Shown: positions 20,654 to 30,790 of the stretch, piece after piece
How the letters are laid out: each line of letters opens with the position of its first letter
Position numbering within the stretch: the first letter of the stretch is position 1
Assembly (NCBI RefSeq): GCF_026262505.1
Contig: NC_067204.1
Location: forward strand, 1,116,001 to 1,180,000
Length of the DNA stretch: 64,000 nt
Direction: 5' to 3'
DNA from: Trichomonas vaginalis G3
Taxonomy: Eukaryota > Parabasalia > Trichomonadida > Trichomonadidae
Notes under the pieces: model-generated
Database searches by the model: none
What the model saw: the letters and a program-made list of their open reading frames with translations, nothing else
What the model was told of the DNA's origin: nothing
Translations under genes and position numbers: made by a program

Positions 20654-20708
20654 AAAAAAAAAAAAAAAAGGTAGTGGGGCTTCCAGGCACTTCGTGCCCT
20701 CTAGCCCC
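20653..20708. repeat. Polinton terminus: poly(A) plus two-tier stem-loop
   Basis: About 18 A are followed by GGTAGT and a nested hairpin: outer stem GGGGCT with AGCCCC, inner stem GGCAC with GTGCC around TTC. The same block occurs at about 40262-40320 and inverted at about 36955-37021. Sequence similarity between copies 1 and 3 stops immediately inside it. Confidence 0.8.
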
Positions 20709-20798
20709 TAAGAAACTAGAGGAGGAATGATACAAAGACCAGATGAAAAAAATAAAAATATTATAATAAAATTAAATTTTTAGTCTTAAATTGTTTTT

Positions 20799-22052
20799 TT
20801 ATTCGGTATATTCTGAATCTTGAATGTCTTGGAAATTTTCTTCTTCTTCGCTCTCTGAGGTGAGGATTTCTTCGACTTCTTCTTCGCCATTGGGAGCAAC
20901 AAATCCTGCGATGAAAACTTTGTATATACCTTCTTGAGGAGTCTCTATGATGAAAGTCGTATTGTTGAGGAAATGGAACTCGACATCTTGAACAAATTGG
21001 CAACTGCTGTGTGTGAATTTTGCAATTGTGAGAGGCTTTCCTTTAAAGCCCTTGGGAAAGCTTGAGATAGTTACTGTTCCTCCATATGGAACTCTGGCAG
21101 GAATATCTAAAGCAACAGTTGTTATAACGTGGAAATTGTCTTGAAATTCTGGTAAAGGTTCAATGCAGTATAGTCGTTTTGACTGTCCTGGTTTGGTAAA
21201 AAAGTTTACGTAAAAGGACCTTTCACCATGTTCATTCAATTCCTCCATATAATTGTATGAATTTGGATATATACGGACAAATTCAGCAATTTTAACTTCT
21301 TGTAAATGCTTCTGCAAGTTCTTTGGAAACAAGTGAATGAACTGGTCAATAGCTTGCAACGCTATGAGATTGGCAGTAACGGGTAAATATGAAGCAAACA
21401 TGTCAACAAGTACGCCAGGGTCTTTGATTTCGTTTTCAAGAGGCTGAATGGCATCCATGACAGCTTGAAACATCTCGTTATAATCTCAATTGTCTTCTGA
21501 ACCCCACTGTTCATTTAACTTATCTAACAATTCTAACCTTTTCTTTGCGTATTTTCTACGAACTTTCTCTGAAAGAGGAGTGTCGCTATCTTGTGTGTCT
21601 TGAATTTGAGACTTAAATTGTTTGCTAAAGGCGAGATATCGTGTTTGCGACCTAGTGGTCATTGCAGAATGTGTTTCTGTATGTTCGATTGGATGTGTTT
21701 CTGTATTTTCGGGTGGTTGTGTTTCTGTATGTTCGATTGGAGTCTGATTGGTATGAACTTCTTCTGAAAATGCTTCTGTTCCGATAGTTGTTGTTGCCTG
21801 ACCTGTTGGCTGAGCTGTTTCTTTGTGCAAATGCATATTGTCCAACAATTTGTTTGCAATTGTATGAGGAAGTTGCTTTGGTATTATAGGAGGTCGTAAG
21901 GGTTTTGAGAATGGTGAGACATAAGTTGTAGGAACTTTAACTGCAGAGGTAGTCGACGAATTGTTTGCGACACTTGTTCTTCCTTCCATTATGAAAAATG
22001 AACTGTTTTTTTCGGACCTCATAGAAAAGTTTAAATAAACCGTTTTCGTCAA
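20799..22052 (-). pseudogene. Polinton left-end protein, acidic tail (copy 1)
   Basis: This part lies closest to the terminus and is transcribed towards it. The N-terminal portion carries short Thr/Glu/His repeats (IEHTET type). The C-terminal portion has a globular region with LIALQAIDQFIHLF and ends in an acidic stretch (EEEVEEILTSESEEEE). It is related to the left-end gene of copy 3 but strongly diverged, unlike all other shared parts. The function is unknown. It is divergent from the coiled-coil gene, with a shared promoter region between. Confidence 0.6.
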
Positions 22053-22458
22053 CGGTAACCCCCTCTATTTTTTTATTTTATTTAATAGTTACCGTTGGAA
22101 AACCGTTCCATCTCAAATATTGAATGAACTATAAACGTTTTTTGTTTTCTATATATACTTTTTTGTCCAACGGTAAAACTTTTTACACAACGGTTTTTGA
22201 GAGTCGTCGCCGTTGACTTTTTTGTAGAGCACTCAAAATAGTATAACTTTGTCCGGACAAGTAAGGGTCTATCGTCGCTACAGGAAAAGTTACAGGCGTT
22301 CCAAGGAAGTATACTTTGAGAAGCCTTTTTCCCCTTATAGAATGAGATAGGACGGTTATTTTACAAAACTGACAACACTTTGACCGAGTAGTTTTTTGTG
22401 CTGAACAAAAAGTGTCATATAAACATCTGTCAAAAACCGCTTTTTAACTTCACTTAAA
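22053..22458. promoter_or_regulatory. divergent promoter region with AACGGT/ACCGTT cluster (copy 1)
   Basis: Six AACGGT or ACCGTT hexamers, in both orientations, fall within about 200 bp between the left-end gene and the coiled-coil gene. The region is preserved in copy 3 (about 41513-41976) and, noisily, in the inverted fragment. AACGG resembles the core bound by Myb-type factors, which are abundant in trichomonads; that link is an inference. Confidence 0.5.
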
Positions 22459-22506
22459 ATGCCACGTAAGCTACGTAAGAATATACGTAAGAGGAAGGAG
22501 CATTGA
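22459..22506 (+). CDS. 15-residue very basic peptide frame (copy 1)
   Basis: MPRKLRKNIRKRKEH is the first ATG frame after the divergent promoter, and its stop overlaps the start of the coiled-coil frame. It is identical in copy 3 (41977-42024). Such a Lys/Arg-rich peptide could be a core-type DNA condenser, a leader peptide, or simply the first residues before the larger frame. I cannot choose. Confidence 0.3.
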   Translation: MPRKLRKNIRKRKEH

Positions 22507-25500
22507 AACATCCAATAGTAAAACTGACACCACAACAACAGTTGCAACAACAAATGATGAATGACCCCACTATGTTGCAACAAATGTCAAGCAACCCTAT
22601 GCTTTTAAACCGAGTTATTGGTGCACAGAGTGGAGGTTTAAGAGCGGCACTTTTAGCGAAAATGGCAGGCTATGGTGGAGCTGCAGACGGAACAGCTTAT
22701 AACCCTCAAAGTCAAATGAATTTGAGTTCACTCAAAAATCAAATAACAGATGTCAAAAAGTCAAACATAGACATACAGAAACAAATAAGTGAAAACGAAA
22801 AGAAACTAGAATATGACAGACACACAAAGAAACTCAATGAGTTAAACGTAGAGAAAAAGAAGAAAGAAGAACAACTGAAAGAACTAAGTACAGAGGAATA
22901 TGCGAAAAAAGTGTCAGAAAAAGCAGCAGAAGTAGCAAAAATGGAACAAGATGTTATAAATTTGAAAAACCATACTACTCAATATAAAGTACTGAAAGAT
23001 GAAGAAATAAAACAAAAAGCCCTGAAGACATATATGGATAGCGATGAGTATAAAAAAGAAGTTGAAGCAAATGTAAAGGCAGAAAAACTTTTACAGTTGC
23101 AAAACCAAACCGTACAGTATGAAAACTTAGCACAAGAAAGTAAAAATAACGACGCAGCCATGCAAAAGGCAATGAAAAGCGCAGAATATATAAAAGCTAA
23201 TAATGACTGGTTAGATGCCCAAGCCAACGCTAAAGCAGCCCAACTTATAGGGTCAATAAGGACAAAAATACAAGCGGATGAAGACAGTTCAAATGAAGCT
23301 TTAACAAATGCTGACTTTAAGAACGCCTTCGAAGCTCTTCATAGTAAGGTGAAACTAGTGAACGACTTCTCATCTGGAAAGAAACTGAAGTCTGAAGGTT
23401 TCGACAAAGAGTTAAAAGAAGTAGCACAAAATATGACGAAAATAACAGATGCAGCAACGAGACAGGCAGTTCAAAGTGCCTATGACGCCGTTAGAGCAAC
23501 TGTTGTGGAAAGTCAAGAAAAAGAGTTACAACAGACCAAAACAGACCTAGTAAATGCTTTCTTAAAAACGAAAAGTCAGGTAGGACATTACGCTGCAGAT
23601 GGAACATATGTGCCAGCTGGTGGAACTTATATACCAGCTGGTGGAACTTATATACTAGCTAGTGGAACTTATATACCACCAAACCCTCCAAGAGAAGCAC
23701 CTGCACCAGGACTACCTAAAACATTTACATCGTCACATGGACACAGACACAGGCATGCACCAAAACCAACACAACAACCAACACAACAACCAGCACAGCA
23801 ACCAACAGTTCAAAATCCAGCACAGCAACCAACAGTTCAAAATCCAGCACAGCAACCAACAGTTCAAAACCCTGCACAGCAACCAACAGTTCAAAACCCT
23901 GCACAGCAACCAACAGTTCAAAACCCTGCACAGCAACAACAACCAACAGTTCAAAACCCTGCACAGCAACAACCACAAACAGAGCAAGGACATAAAAGAA
24001 GTAGAGAACAAGGAAACCAAGAATTCTTAAAAATGCTTAAAGAAGAGTGTGGTTTCCCAGATACTGTTGACTTTAGTGACAGATATAAAGAAGCTATTAG
24101 AAAGTTCAAGGATGGAAATACTGACCCGAACCTATTTAGCTTTATGACTCAGCACCAAATCGGATATAATTTCAAACCTGGAAAATACAAGCTCGCTAAG
24201 GGATATGATTTAATAGCATATCATCCAAATGACATGAACGAATTTACTCCGAGATATTTGATGTCAGAGCTAAATGACAATTCAACTTTCGTCATGAAAC
24301 GCGTAAAAAATAGAGACGGAACGAAAGAACAAAGGCTTATGAATGCGGATGACGTAGATAGGGAAATTGTTGAAAACGGTCTCGGAATATATGAAATGCC
24401 AGCAGATGAGGTACAAGAAACTCAACAGGAAGAAGTTCAGATACAACCAGACATGGAAGAAATAGTTCAGCAACAACAGCTAGAAGAGCCTGAAGGAAAC
24501 GAACAAGTCCCTCCTTTGGAAACTAACTTCACAGAACTAGATGAAGATTTGGAACAGCCGAAAAATCTTGACCCTCAACAAGTGTATGCGGAGAATATGG
24601 AATATTTCCAAGAGTCTAAGAAAAATTCGGCTGACATAGTAGAAGAATATCGAAAAATGTTCGCCGACATACAAAAGACTCCAACACCAGATGAAAATAT
24701 TCAGCATAGAATGGAAGTACTGAAAGAAAATGTACGCAAATACAACAACCCTTTTTACTTACGACCATTTAACGTTCAATCTTCGGATGAACTCGGTGAA
24801 AATAAAAGGTTAAATTTCAAGAAAACATATAGAAATGAAACATTGTTTAAAGTTCATTCAGAACCTAACCAAGATGGAAACAAACCTACTTTTGTTTCTG
24901 CAGACTATGGAACTACAATGAGATGGGGTCATAAAGCTAACCCGGATAGGTGGTTCATAAACTTACAACCACAATTCCAAGAAGTTGTAGACGCAATGGA
25001 AGTCAATGGTGAACAAGATATAGCTGGTATTTTAAGCGCGGCTTTAATGCCATTGAAAGATATGAAACATGCAGATATTTTGGACCAGTATGAAATGAAC
25101 ATGGCTGATGGAAATATAACACCTGACGTTCTAGAACATTTATCTCAAAGAACTACACAGAACCATAAAGATGGTATATTTGGTGAAGAGTTTAGAAAGA
25201 GAGTTAGGGACAGAGAAGGAAGAGAACCTATTGTACATGACCTTGCAAACGAAAGTTTACAAAATGTCATAAAAACTTACTTTGCAGGCGATGAATCGAG
25301 AAGGGATGAATATTTAAGAAAACTCAAATGGACAGTACCAAATGAAATGTTAGTATTGAAAAACATGTTCCTTGACAAAATAAAACCAACTACAGAAATA
25401 AATGACGCAAGACTGAAACGTTGGGTAGAAGCTTTCCCATTCACAAAGGATATTGTTGGTAACATGGAAAGAAAACCAGAATGGCTACAAAAACATATAT

Positions 25501-25901
25501 TTGGAAACGAGCTTATTCCATATGGACAGGCTCTGTTTGAAGAGCTTGAACCGGAAACTCAGGAAAGAGTCATGCAAACAATACGCGAAGACTCAAATAC
25601 AAACTATGACAAACTCTTTCTAGGATATAGGTTACCTGAGATGGGCGACCAGAGCCCAAAAGCAAAAAGGACATGGGAAATTTACAACATACTAGGTGAA
25701 CATGAGGCAAAGATGCAACAACTTGAAGCAGAGGGCAAGTTACCAAAAGTTGCACCAATGAAGAAGAGAAGAGTTGGAGAAAGTAGTGAAGAAGTAACTT
25801 CATCTAGTGAAAGTAGTGACAATGAAGGAAAAAGAAGAGTTAAACACTCAGTCAGGAAGAAAGTAAAGCTTGGTCGGAGTGGGTTCTATTATGACACATA
25901 A
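22503..25901 (+). CDS. Polinton coiled-coil / PQ-repeat structural protein (copy 1)
   Basis: The frame is long, about 1,130 codons. The first ATG in frame is near 22554. Order of regions: Gln-rich start, a long Lys/Glu/Ala-rich coiled coil (about residues 75-330), a short GTYIPAG repeat, a run of nine-residue QQPTVQNPA repeats (about 23770-23990), a Glu-rich linker, and a C-terminal region that looks globular and ends in a basic, Ser-rich tail with RRVKHSVRKKVKLGR. No enzyme motif is visible. The size, coiled coil and place just before the capsid gene suggest a virion scaffold or internal structural protein, by inference only. Confidence 0.6.
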   Translation: MKHPIVKLTPQQQLQQQMMNDPTMLQQMSSNPMLLNRVIGAQSGGLRAALLAKMAGYGGAADGTAYNPQSQMNLSSLKNQITDVKKSNIDIQKQISENEKKLEYDRHTKKLNELNVEKKKKEEQLKELSTEEYAKKVSEKAAEVAKMEQDVINLKNHTTQYKVLKDEEIKQKALKTYMDSDEYKKEVEANVKAEKLLQLQNQTVQYENLAQESKNNDAAMQKAMKSAEYIKANNDWLDAQANAKAAQLIGSIRTKIQADEDSSNEALTNADFKNAFEALHSKVKLVNDFSSGKKLKSEGFDKELKEVAQNMTKITDAATRQAVQSAYDAVRATVVESQEKELQQTKTDLVNAFLKTKSQVGHYAADGTYVPAGGTYIPAGGTYILASGTYIPPNPPREAPAPGLPKTFTSSHGHRHRHAPKPTQQPTQQPAQQPTVQNPAQQPTVQNPAQQPTVQNPAQQPTVQNPAQQPTVQNPAQQQQPTVQNPAQQQPQTEQGHKRSREQGNQEFLKMLKEECGFPDTVDFSDRYKEAIRKFKDGNTDPNLFSFMTQHQIGYNFKPGKYKLAKGYDLIAYHPNDMNEFTPRYLMSELNDNSTFVMKRVKNRDGTKEQRLMNADDVDREIVENGLGIYEMPADEVQETQQEEVQIQPDMEEIVQQQQLEEPEGNEQVPPLETNFTELDEDLEQPKNLDPQQVYAENMEYFQESKKNSADIVEEYRKMFADIQKTPTPDENIQHRMEVLKENVRKYNNPFYLRPFNVQSSDELGENKRLNFKKTYRNETLFKVHSEPNQDGNKPTFVSADYGTTMRWGHKANPDRWFINLQPQFQEVVDAMEVNGEQDIAGILSAALMPLKDMKHADILDQYEMNMADGNITPDVLEHLSQRTTQNHKDGIFGEEFRKRVRDREGREPIVHDLANESLQNVIKTYFAGDESRRDEYLRKLKWTVPNEMLVLKNMFLDKIKPTTEINDARLKRWVEAFPFTKDIVGNMERKPEWLQKHIFGNELIPYGQALFEELEPETQERVMQTIREDSNTNYDKLFLGYRLPEMGDQSPKAKRTWEIYNILGEHEAKMQQLEAEGKLPKVAPMKKRRVGESSEEVTSSSESSDNEGKRRVKHSVRKKVKLGRSGFYYDT

Positions 25902-25933
25902 ATCCAACTATTCTATATTTTTACCCATATGAA

Positions 25934-27541
25934 ATGTACGCCGCTCAGAATATAACGCCAACAGTTTTGGATGCCATGAATGGAAATGTTTCCGAATGGT
26001 ATAACGAATGCGACAATGCCATTAGAAGGTCAGAAATAGTTCCTGGAACTTACGAATATACAACTGCTGTTTCTTATGGAAACGTAGGTGAGTTTGGAGA
26101 AGGTTCTTCAACAACAGTAGATATTGCTTGCGACAGGTTTCATATTATTTCTATTGACAACTCATTCTTATACGTGGAACAAGACATTGAAATAAAACCT
26201 TCTGCCAAGTTGTCTGACAAGAAAGGTTGCAATGGAATTTTCTATGTCGGATACCAATATGCTCCAGAAGTTTTCATGGGATATAAGATATATTCTAACT
26301 CTGACTTAGTTCAAACAGTAACATGGGCAAACTATGAATGGTTCGCTTTGAGAAACTCAGTACAACCACAAGCTAGAGAACAAACAGACCAGTATGCAAC
26401 TATTGAGAAAATAAGAAGACTTGACCCTAACGTTCCAGGAGTTTATGTTAACCTTTCTGGACAAACTGCAGCAGCAGTAACCAAAGTAAAACTGAAACTT
26501 AGAGTTCCTTTGTCATCTTTCCTCATCTTCAGGTTTTTAAGATACTTGCCAAACTGGGCAGGAAAAATTTCTATCGAACTTACTCCAAGCAAAAATAACT
26601 TAGTCATTGCACCAACACAAGACCCATTCACTATTACAGACGTAAAGGGAGCAAATCAAACGTCATTCGCCGAATTTTGCAAAGACAAAGTTGACTTAGA
26701 CTTTGGTTTCTCAAACCTCAACACTGAAGTAAACTATTATTTCAATGCTGCTGGAACTGCTTGGGACCCAGTTAAGTTCACATGCGAAAAGTTTGAATGC
26801 AAGAGAATAGAAAGCAGACTTGCAGTCTATATGTTGGACCCAGATATTTCAAATGCTTTAGCTGCCAAATATATTGCAGTTCCACTTATGTTCCCTATAC
26901 ACCAAATATCTGTCAAAGACTTTGCAGGTGAAGTTGGAAACCAAAGTGCTGACCCAGGTGCAAGAACAGATATTGCTTTAACAACTGCAATGAAACATGC
27001 AGATACTATGTTTGTACTGTTCAGACGAACTATAAATGACTATTCTTGTTTCTACAACCCTGGTATTAAATATCATATAAACATAGATGGCAAATATTAT
27101 CCAAGAGAAGAATATTCTACAGTTGAGGATATGAGGTCATACAACTTGACATTAGATGCTATGAACTTTAACAACAACTTCACAACAACCATTAACCCTG
27201 AAATGCAAAGTTCTATTATGCCATATGTGAAAGTATGGACTCATACAGGAGGTCAAAAAACTCAATATACAAATGGAGACCGTTCAAACTTTTGGCTTGG
27301 CATTCCATTTGCTGACTCAGAAGACTTTATGGGTGGTATTTCAACTGTTGGTACAGTTCAAATACAATATACTGGTGACAGAGACGGTCCAGATGAATTG
27401 AAAGCAAAGAAGTTTACAAAACCAATAGCACTTTTCACGGAAGATGCTCTTTTGAAGATTCGTTCGATGAAACCTGCTGGGGCTCCTCAGATTGGCATAA
27501 CGACAGCTTCCATCGAGCAGATTTTGGCAGCAGGTCAGTAA
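25934..27541 (+). CDS. candidate Polinton major capsid protein (copy 1)
   Basis: A 535-residue frame of mixed beta-type composition without transmembrane segments. Its length, its position after the structural coiled-coil gene and its strong conservation between copies fit the double-jelly-roll major capsid protein of Polintons. Segments such as LRVPLSSFLIFRFLRYLP and a repeated Asn/Tyr-rich beta pattern are compatible with that fold. No diagnostic motif can be named by eye, so the call rests on context and size. It follows the coiled-coil gene after about 30 bp. Confidence 0.6.
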   Translation: MYAAQNITPTVLDAMNGNVSEWYNECDNAIRRSEIVPGTYEYTTAVSYGNVGEFGEGSSTTVDIACDRFHIISIDNSFLYVEQDIEIKPSAKLSDKKGCNGIFYVGYQYAPEVFMGYKIYSNSDLVQTVTWANYEWFALRNSVQPQAREQTDQYATIEKIRRLDPNVPGVYVNLSGQTAAAVTKVKLKLRVPLSSFLIFRFLRYLPNWAGKISIELTPSKNNLVIAPTQDPFTITDVKGANQTSFAEFCKDKVDLDFGFSNLNTEVNYYFNAAGTAWDPVKFTCEKFECKRIESRLAVYMLDPDISNALAAKYIAVPLMFPIHQISVKDFAGEVGNQSADPGARTDIALTTAMKHADTMFVLFRRTINDYSCFYNPGIKYHINIDGKYYPREEYSTVEDMRSYNLTLDAMNFNNNFTTTINPEMQSSIMPYVKVWTHTGGQKTQYTNGDRSNFWLGIPFADSEDFMGGISTVGTVQIQYTGDRDGPDELKAKKFTKPIALFTEDALLKIRSMKPAGAPQIGITTASIEQILAAGQ

Positions 27542-27850
27542 GTTGTTCTTGAACTGACTTCTCTCCGTCAAATATTGACAGTACGCCAGTTTTGACATAA
27601 TATTGTATTATAAACTTACCTTTAGAAATATCGTAAGTTTTGTTGTTATATTTTTGTCTGCTTCAAGAACTTTCACCATTTCAGTTATACCAACTTTCTT
27701 TGCTTTATGAAAATATTTTGGTTCAGCAAAGACTGCTATTCTATAACATTTTCCATTGTTTGTATAAAGAACTATTCTGTCAATGTATTTGTATTGTTTG
27801 TGTGTGTAAACTTTGTTTGCTTCAATTCGAAGAGATATCAATACGTCCAT
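27540..27850 (-). pseudogene. small Polinton protein, convergent with the capsid gene (copy 1)
   Basis: A small minus-strand part of about 80-100 residues, beginning MDVLISLRIEANKVYTHKQY, with a mixed beta-like pattern. Its 3' end meets or overlaps the 3' end of the capsid gene. A matching part lies at about 46800-47106 in copy 3. The function is unknown. Confidence 0.45.
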
Positions 27851-27868
27851 CTTTTTATTCTAAGTAAA

Positions 27869-28449
27869 ATGTCATTTCCGAAAAATAGAAGCGTAAGTGT
27901 TTCAAAAGGTTTAATGGCGGTGGCAGATGTGAAGTTAAATTCACCAACTCAAACAAACAGTCAAAGTGTTGTTGTCAATGTCAAAGACAGAGATGTTGAA
28001 GTGGGGAAACCATACGAAGACGAAGATGGTATAACAATTGTTCCTGTAAAAGAACAACCAACATATCCTGAAGTTAGCAGAGACTTAAGTTCTGTTGCAG
28101 ATATTCGAAACGACTACCAACAACTGAAAGACAAACTTCAAACTCAGGAGAAGATTTGTCAAGCTTTAAGTATAATGTTAAACTTGGTCGAACACAACCC
28201 TGTAAAAGTGAACTCATATGTCATTGCACCTCATGAAGTTTTGAAAGAACTATTGAAACTTTTGACAGAGGCAGACGATATAAACATCAAAGAAATAGAA
28301 CCCGACATTGTTGCTGTGGTGTTTCATATAATGTCATTGACAAGATATACGTTATGAAAGGAGGTGAAACGTTGAACTTAAAATATAGTTTCCCAGACGT
28401 TATAAAAATATTTGACGACCACAACATTTCATTAAAATTTATTTGCTAA
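27869..28449 (+). pseudogene. Polinton protein of unknown role (copy 1)
   Basis: Starts MSFPKNRSVSVSKGLMAVAD after the leader CTAAGTAAA. It has a Ser/Thr-rich N-terminus, then a predicted helical stretch (QQLKDKLQTQEKICQALSIM) and a Lys/Asp-rich end. No known domain is seen. A matching part lies at about 47126-47702. Confidence 0.45.
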
Positions 28450-28455
28450 GTAAAA

Positions 28456-28686
28456 ATGTCAAAACTTCTTGAAAGATGTTTGAAGAAAAATAATATAGAC
28501 TTTATTTCATGTAAAGGACTTTACACACTTTTGAACGATATGAAAGACCCTGTTTTGTTTGTTCGTGTAGACAAAGGAAAGTTCTATGTCTTTACAAAAT
28601 ATTTGAACTTCTTAGACAGAGAACTTCAAGAAACGCCATGTGAAAGTTTAGATGAAGTTCTTCTCCACTTTCAGAAAAACTTTTAA
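28456..28686 (+). CDS. 76-residue Polinton protein, present only in copy 1
   Basis: Starts MSKLLERCLKKNNIDFISCK after a TAAGTAAAA leader. It has a mixed helix/strand pattern and no known domain. In copy 3 the preceding gene is followed directly by the next one, so this gene is absent there. That is one of few presence/absence differences between the copies. Confidence 0.5.
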   Translation: MSKLLERCLKKNNIDFISCKGLYTLLNDMKDPVLFVRVDKGKFYVFTKYLNFLDRELQETPCESLDEVLLHFQKNF

Positions 28687-28694
28687 ATATATAA

Positions 28695-29497
28695 ATGGCA
28701 GAAGACATAGTGGTTTATACTATTACGACTAAAAACCCTGAGTCATATAATTCTATAACAACAAACTTACAAAGTCCTCAAGGACGATATTGTAAACTAA
28801 CCTTAAACACAATGACGACTAAAGCCTGTTTTGCTCTTTTGACACCAGAAGATTTTATTGTTGTGAATGGTAAAAAATACTCCTTTGAAGATACTTACTC
28901 AGATATACCACCAACAGGTTTTGTTGACTTATTTAATACTTTAAGGACGGATGTAACATGTGCTGCAACTAGAGCAGGTTTCATTATGTTTGGATGTCCG
29001 ACTGAGTTTACTATAAACGATATGAGCTATAATACAAAACTTATATCTGGTTTTTACTACCAACAGTTTCCTATAACAGGAAAAGGTGTCATACAAGGTT
29101 TGTCTGTTCCATTGACTTTAAGTACACCTATTTTATATATTGTTTCAAACTTAGGTTCAAAGTGCTATTCGAATGTCGACAGAAACTACTATGACCAAAA
29201 GATACTTATGCGTATAAACAAACATTTCTCTGCTGGTTTGCCTATTGTTCATTCGAATGCAGAGTTTTCAGCTTAGTAAACTCAAACACTTTAGCAAACA
29301 TAAACTTAACCTTAGTTGACGCAAACTTTGTTCCTGTAAAACTTTTATGTCCTATGTATTTGTCAATGACGGCAGAAAGTTTCGAATTGGAAGATGCAAC
29401 TGGTGAAAGTATTGTACTACAAGAACAACTTCAACAACAAATAGCTCAAGAACAACAAATGCAACAAATGGAACAACAAACAACAAGTCAAGAATAA
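28695..29497 (+). pseudogene. candidate penton/minor capsid protein (copy 1)
   Basis: Starts MAEDIVVYTITTKNPESYNS. The part is about 260 residues long, rich in beta-forming residues, with a C-terminal Gln-rich tail. The stretch containing LVDANFVPVKLLCPMYLSMT near the end resembles the strand pattern seen at the end of jelly-roll penton proteins. A penton role is an inference from this and the neighbouring candidate capsid gene. A matching part lies at about 47707-48506. Confidence 0.4.
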
Positions 29498-29523
29498 AAA
29501 ATATTTTTTTTATTTTTATAAAA
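29497..29523 (+). promoter_or_regulatory. AT-rich upstream motif of the helicase part (copy 1)
   Basis: AATATTTTTTTTATTTTTAT followed by AAAA directly precedes the ATG. The same motif precedes the helicase part of copy 3 (48507-48539), the polymerase part (59142-59175, minus strand) and, in looser form, 30757-30790, 49774-49808 and 52752-52790. It may mark one expression class. Confidence 0.45.
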
Positions 29524-30748
29524 ATGTACAGAATAGATGTTTCAGATTTTTATGACTTCCAAGCATTCAGAAATATGTGTCCATTTAGAGACTATAACAA
29601 AGCAGTCGAGAATTTGAAACGTTTAGTCATTTATGTCGACTCTGCCCCAGAATGTTATGTCATGAAAGAATGGGATGTAGTCTTTAACAAACCAAGAGCA
29701 CAATAGTTTCAGAACAAGAATGTAGACAGAAACTTAAGAAAATAAAAGTCGTACAAGTTGGCATGAAGATGTTAGATGCTTGGGATATCTTATTGTCAAA
29801 GTTAGAAGATTTTTCAGTTCGTGGTATAAAGTTCTATACACCTTCTCCAAACTTCTATTCTATCTTCACTGGATATAAATACGAACAAGTAGAATGGAAA
29901 GAAAATATTATAGAAGCTTGGTTAGACCATGTCAAAGAAATTATATGCAATGGAAACGAAAGAGTCTATGAGTATATCTTATGTTGGTTTGCAAACATCT
30001 TACAACATCCAAGTGCTAAAAATGAAACTGCTCTCATTATAATTGGAAAACAAGGAACAGGTAAGAACACATTCTTTACAGATATTTTGGCAAACTGTTA
30101 GAGGGCTATTCGAACCCGAATATGACAAACTTAGAAAACATCTGCGGTAAATTTAACTCTTCAATAGAGAATATGAAACTTATAGTTGCAACGAACTTCA
30201 AAGTATAGATACAACAAAAGTTTTGAACTCAGATGCTTTGAAGAGTCTTATAACAGACAAAGTTGGAGTTGTTGAAAGAAAATATAAAGACCAAAGAGTT
30301 TGTGAAAATGTTGCAAACTTCATTATGGTTTCAAACAATGCTGTTCCGATGAAGTTAGAAAGTTCTGACAGAAGATATGTAGTTGTCAGAACGTCAGATT
30401 CTCATATGCAAGATACAGAATATTTTGACGACTTAGCAGAAACTTTGACATCTGACTTTTACAACCACTTGTTCTCATATTTCATGACATTAGATATTTC
30501 TAAGTTCAATCCAAGACAAATTCCACATACCGAAGAGAGACAAACATTGTTAGAAGCAAACAAGAGTGTATATGAACTGTTCATAGATGAAACTGACTTT
30601 GAGTGTTTAGATGAAAGGTCATTGTACGATTCGTATAAACAATATTGTCAAGATATGGTTATATGACAGCGTCTAAACGAACATTCTTGGCAAATGTCAA
30701 AAGTCTTTTAGATACAGAATGGTGTATATACAAAGAAAAATTTTTCTG
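29524..30748 (+). pseudogene. Polinton D5-like SF3 helicase (copy 1)
   Basis: The Walker A is GKQGTGKNTFF. Downstream there are NELQSIDTTK, SDALKSLITDKVGVVERKYK and NFIMVSNNAVPMKLESSDRR. These match the C-terminal helicase region of D5/DUF5906-type primase-helicases of virophages and Polinton-like elements. It should unwind element DNA during replication. It is broken in this copy. The matching part in copy 3 is at about 48540-49750. Confidence 0.75.
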
Positions 30749-30790
30749 AGTAAATTTTAAAAAAAAATATTTTTTTATCCGATAGAAAAG

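Noticed and set aside
20653-20672. Poly(A) as a sign of LINE or SINE retroposition
   Set aside because: The A run sits outside a structured terminus shared by elements with a DNA polymerase and rve integrase, and recurs at all three ends in both orientations.
23725-24020. Minus-strand frames of repeated valine/leucine units
   Set aside because: They are antisense to the Pro/Gln repeat of the coiled-coil gene.
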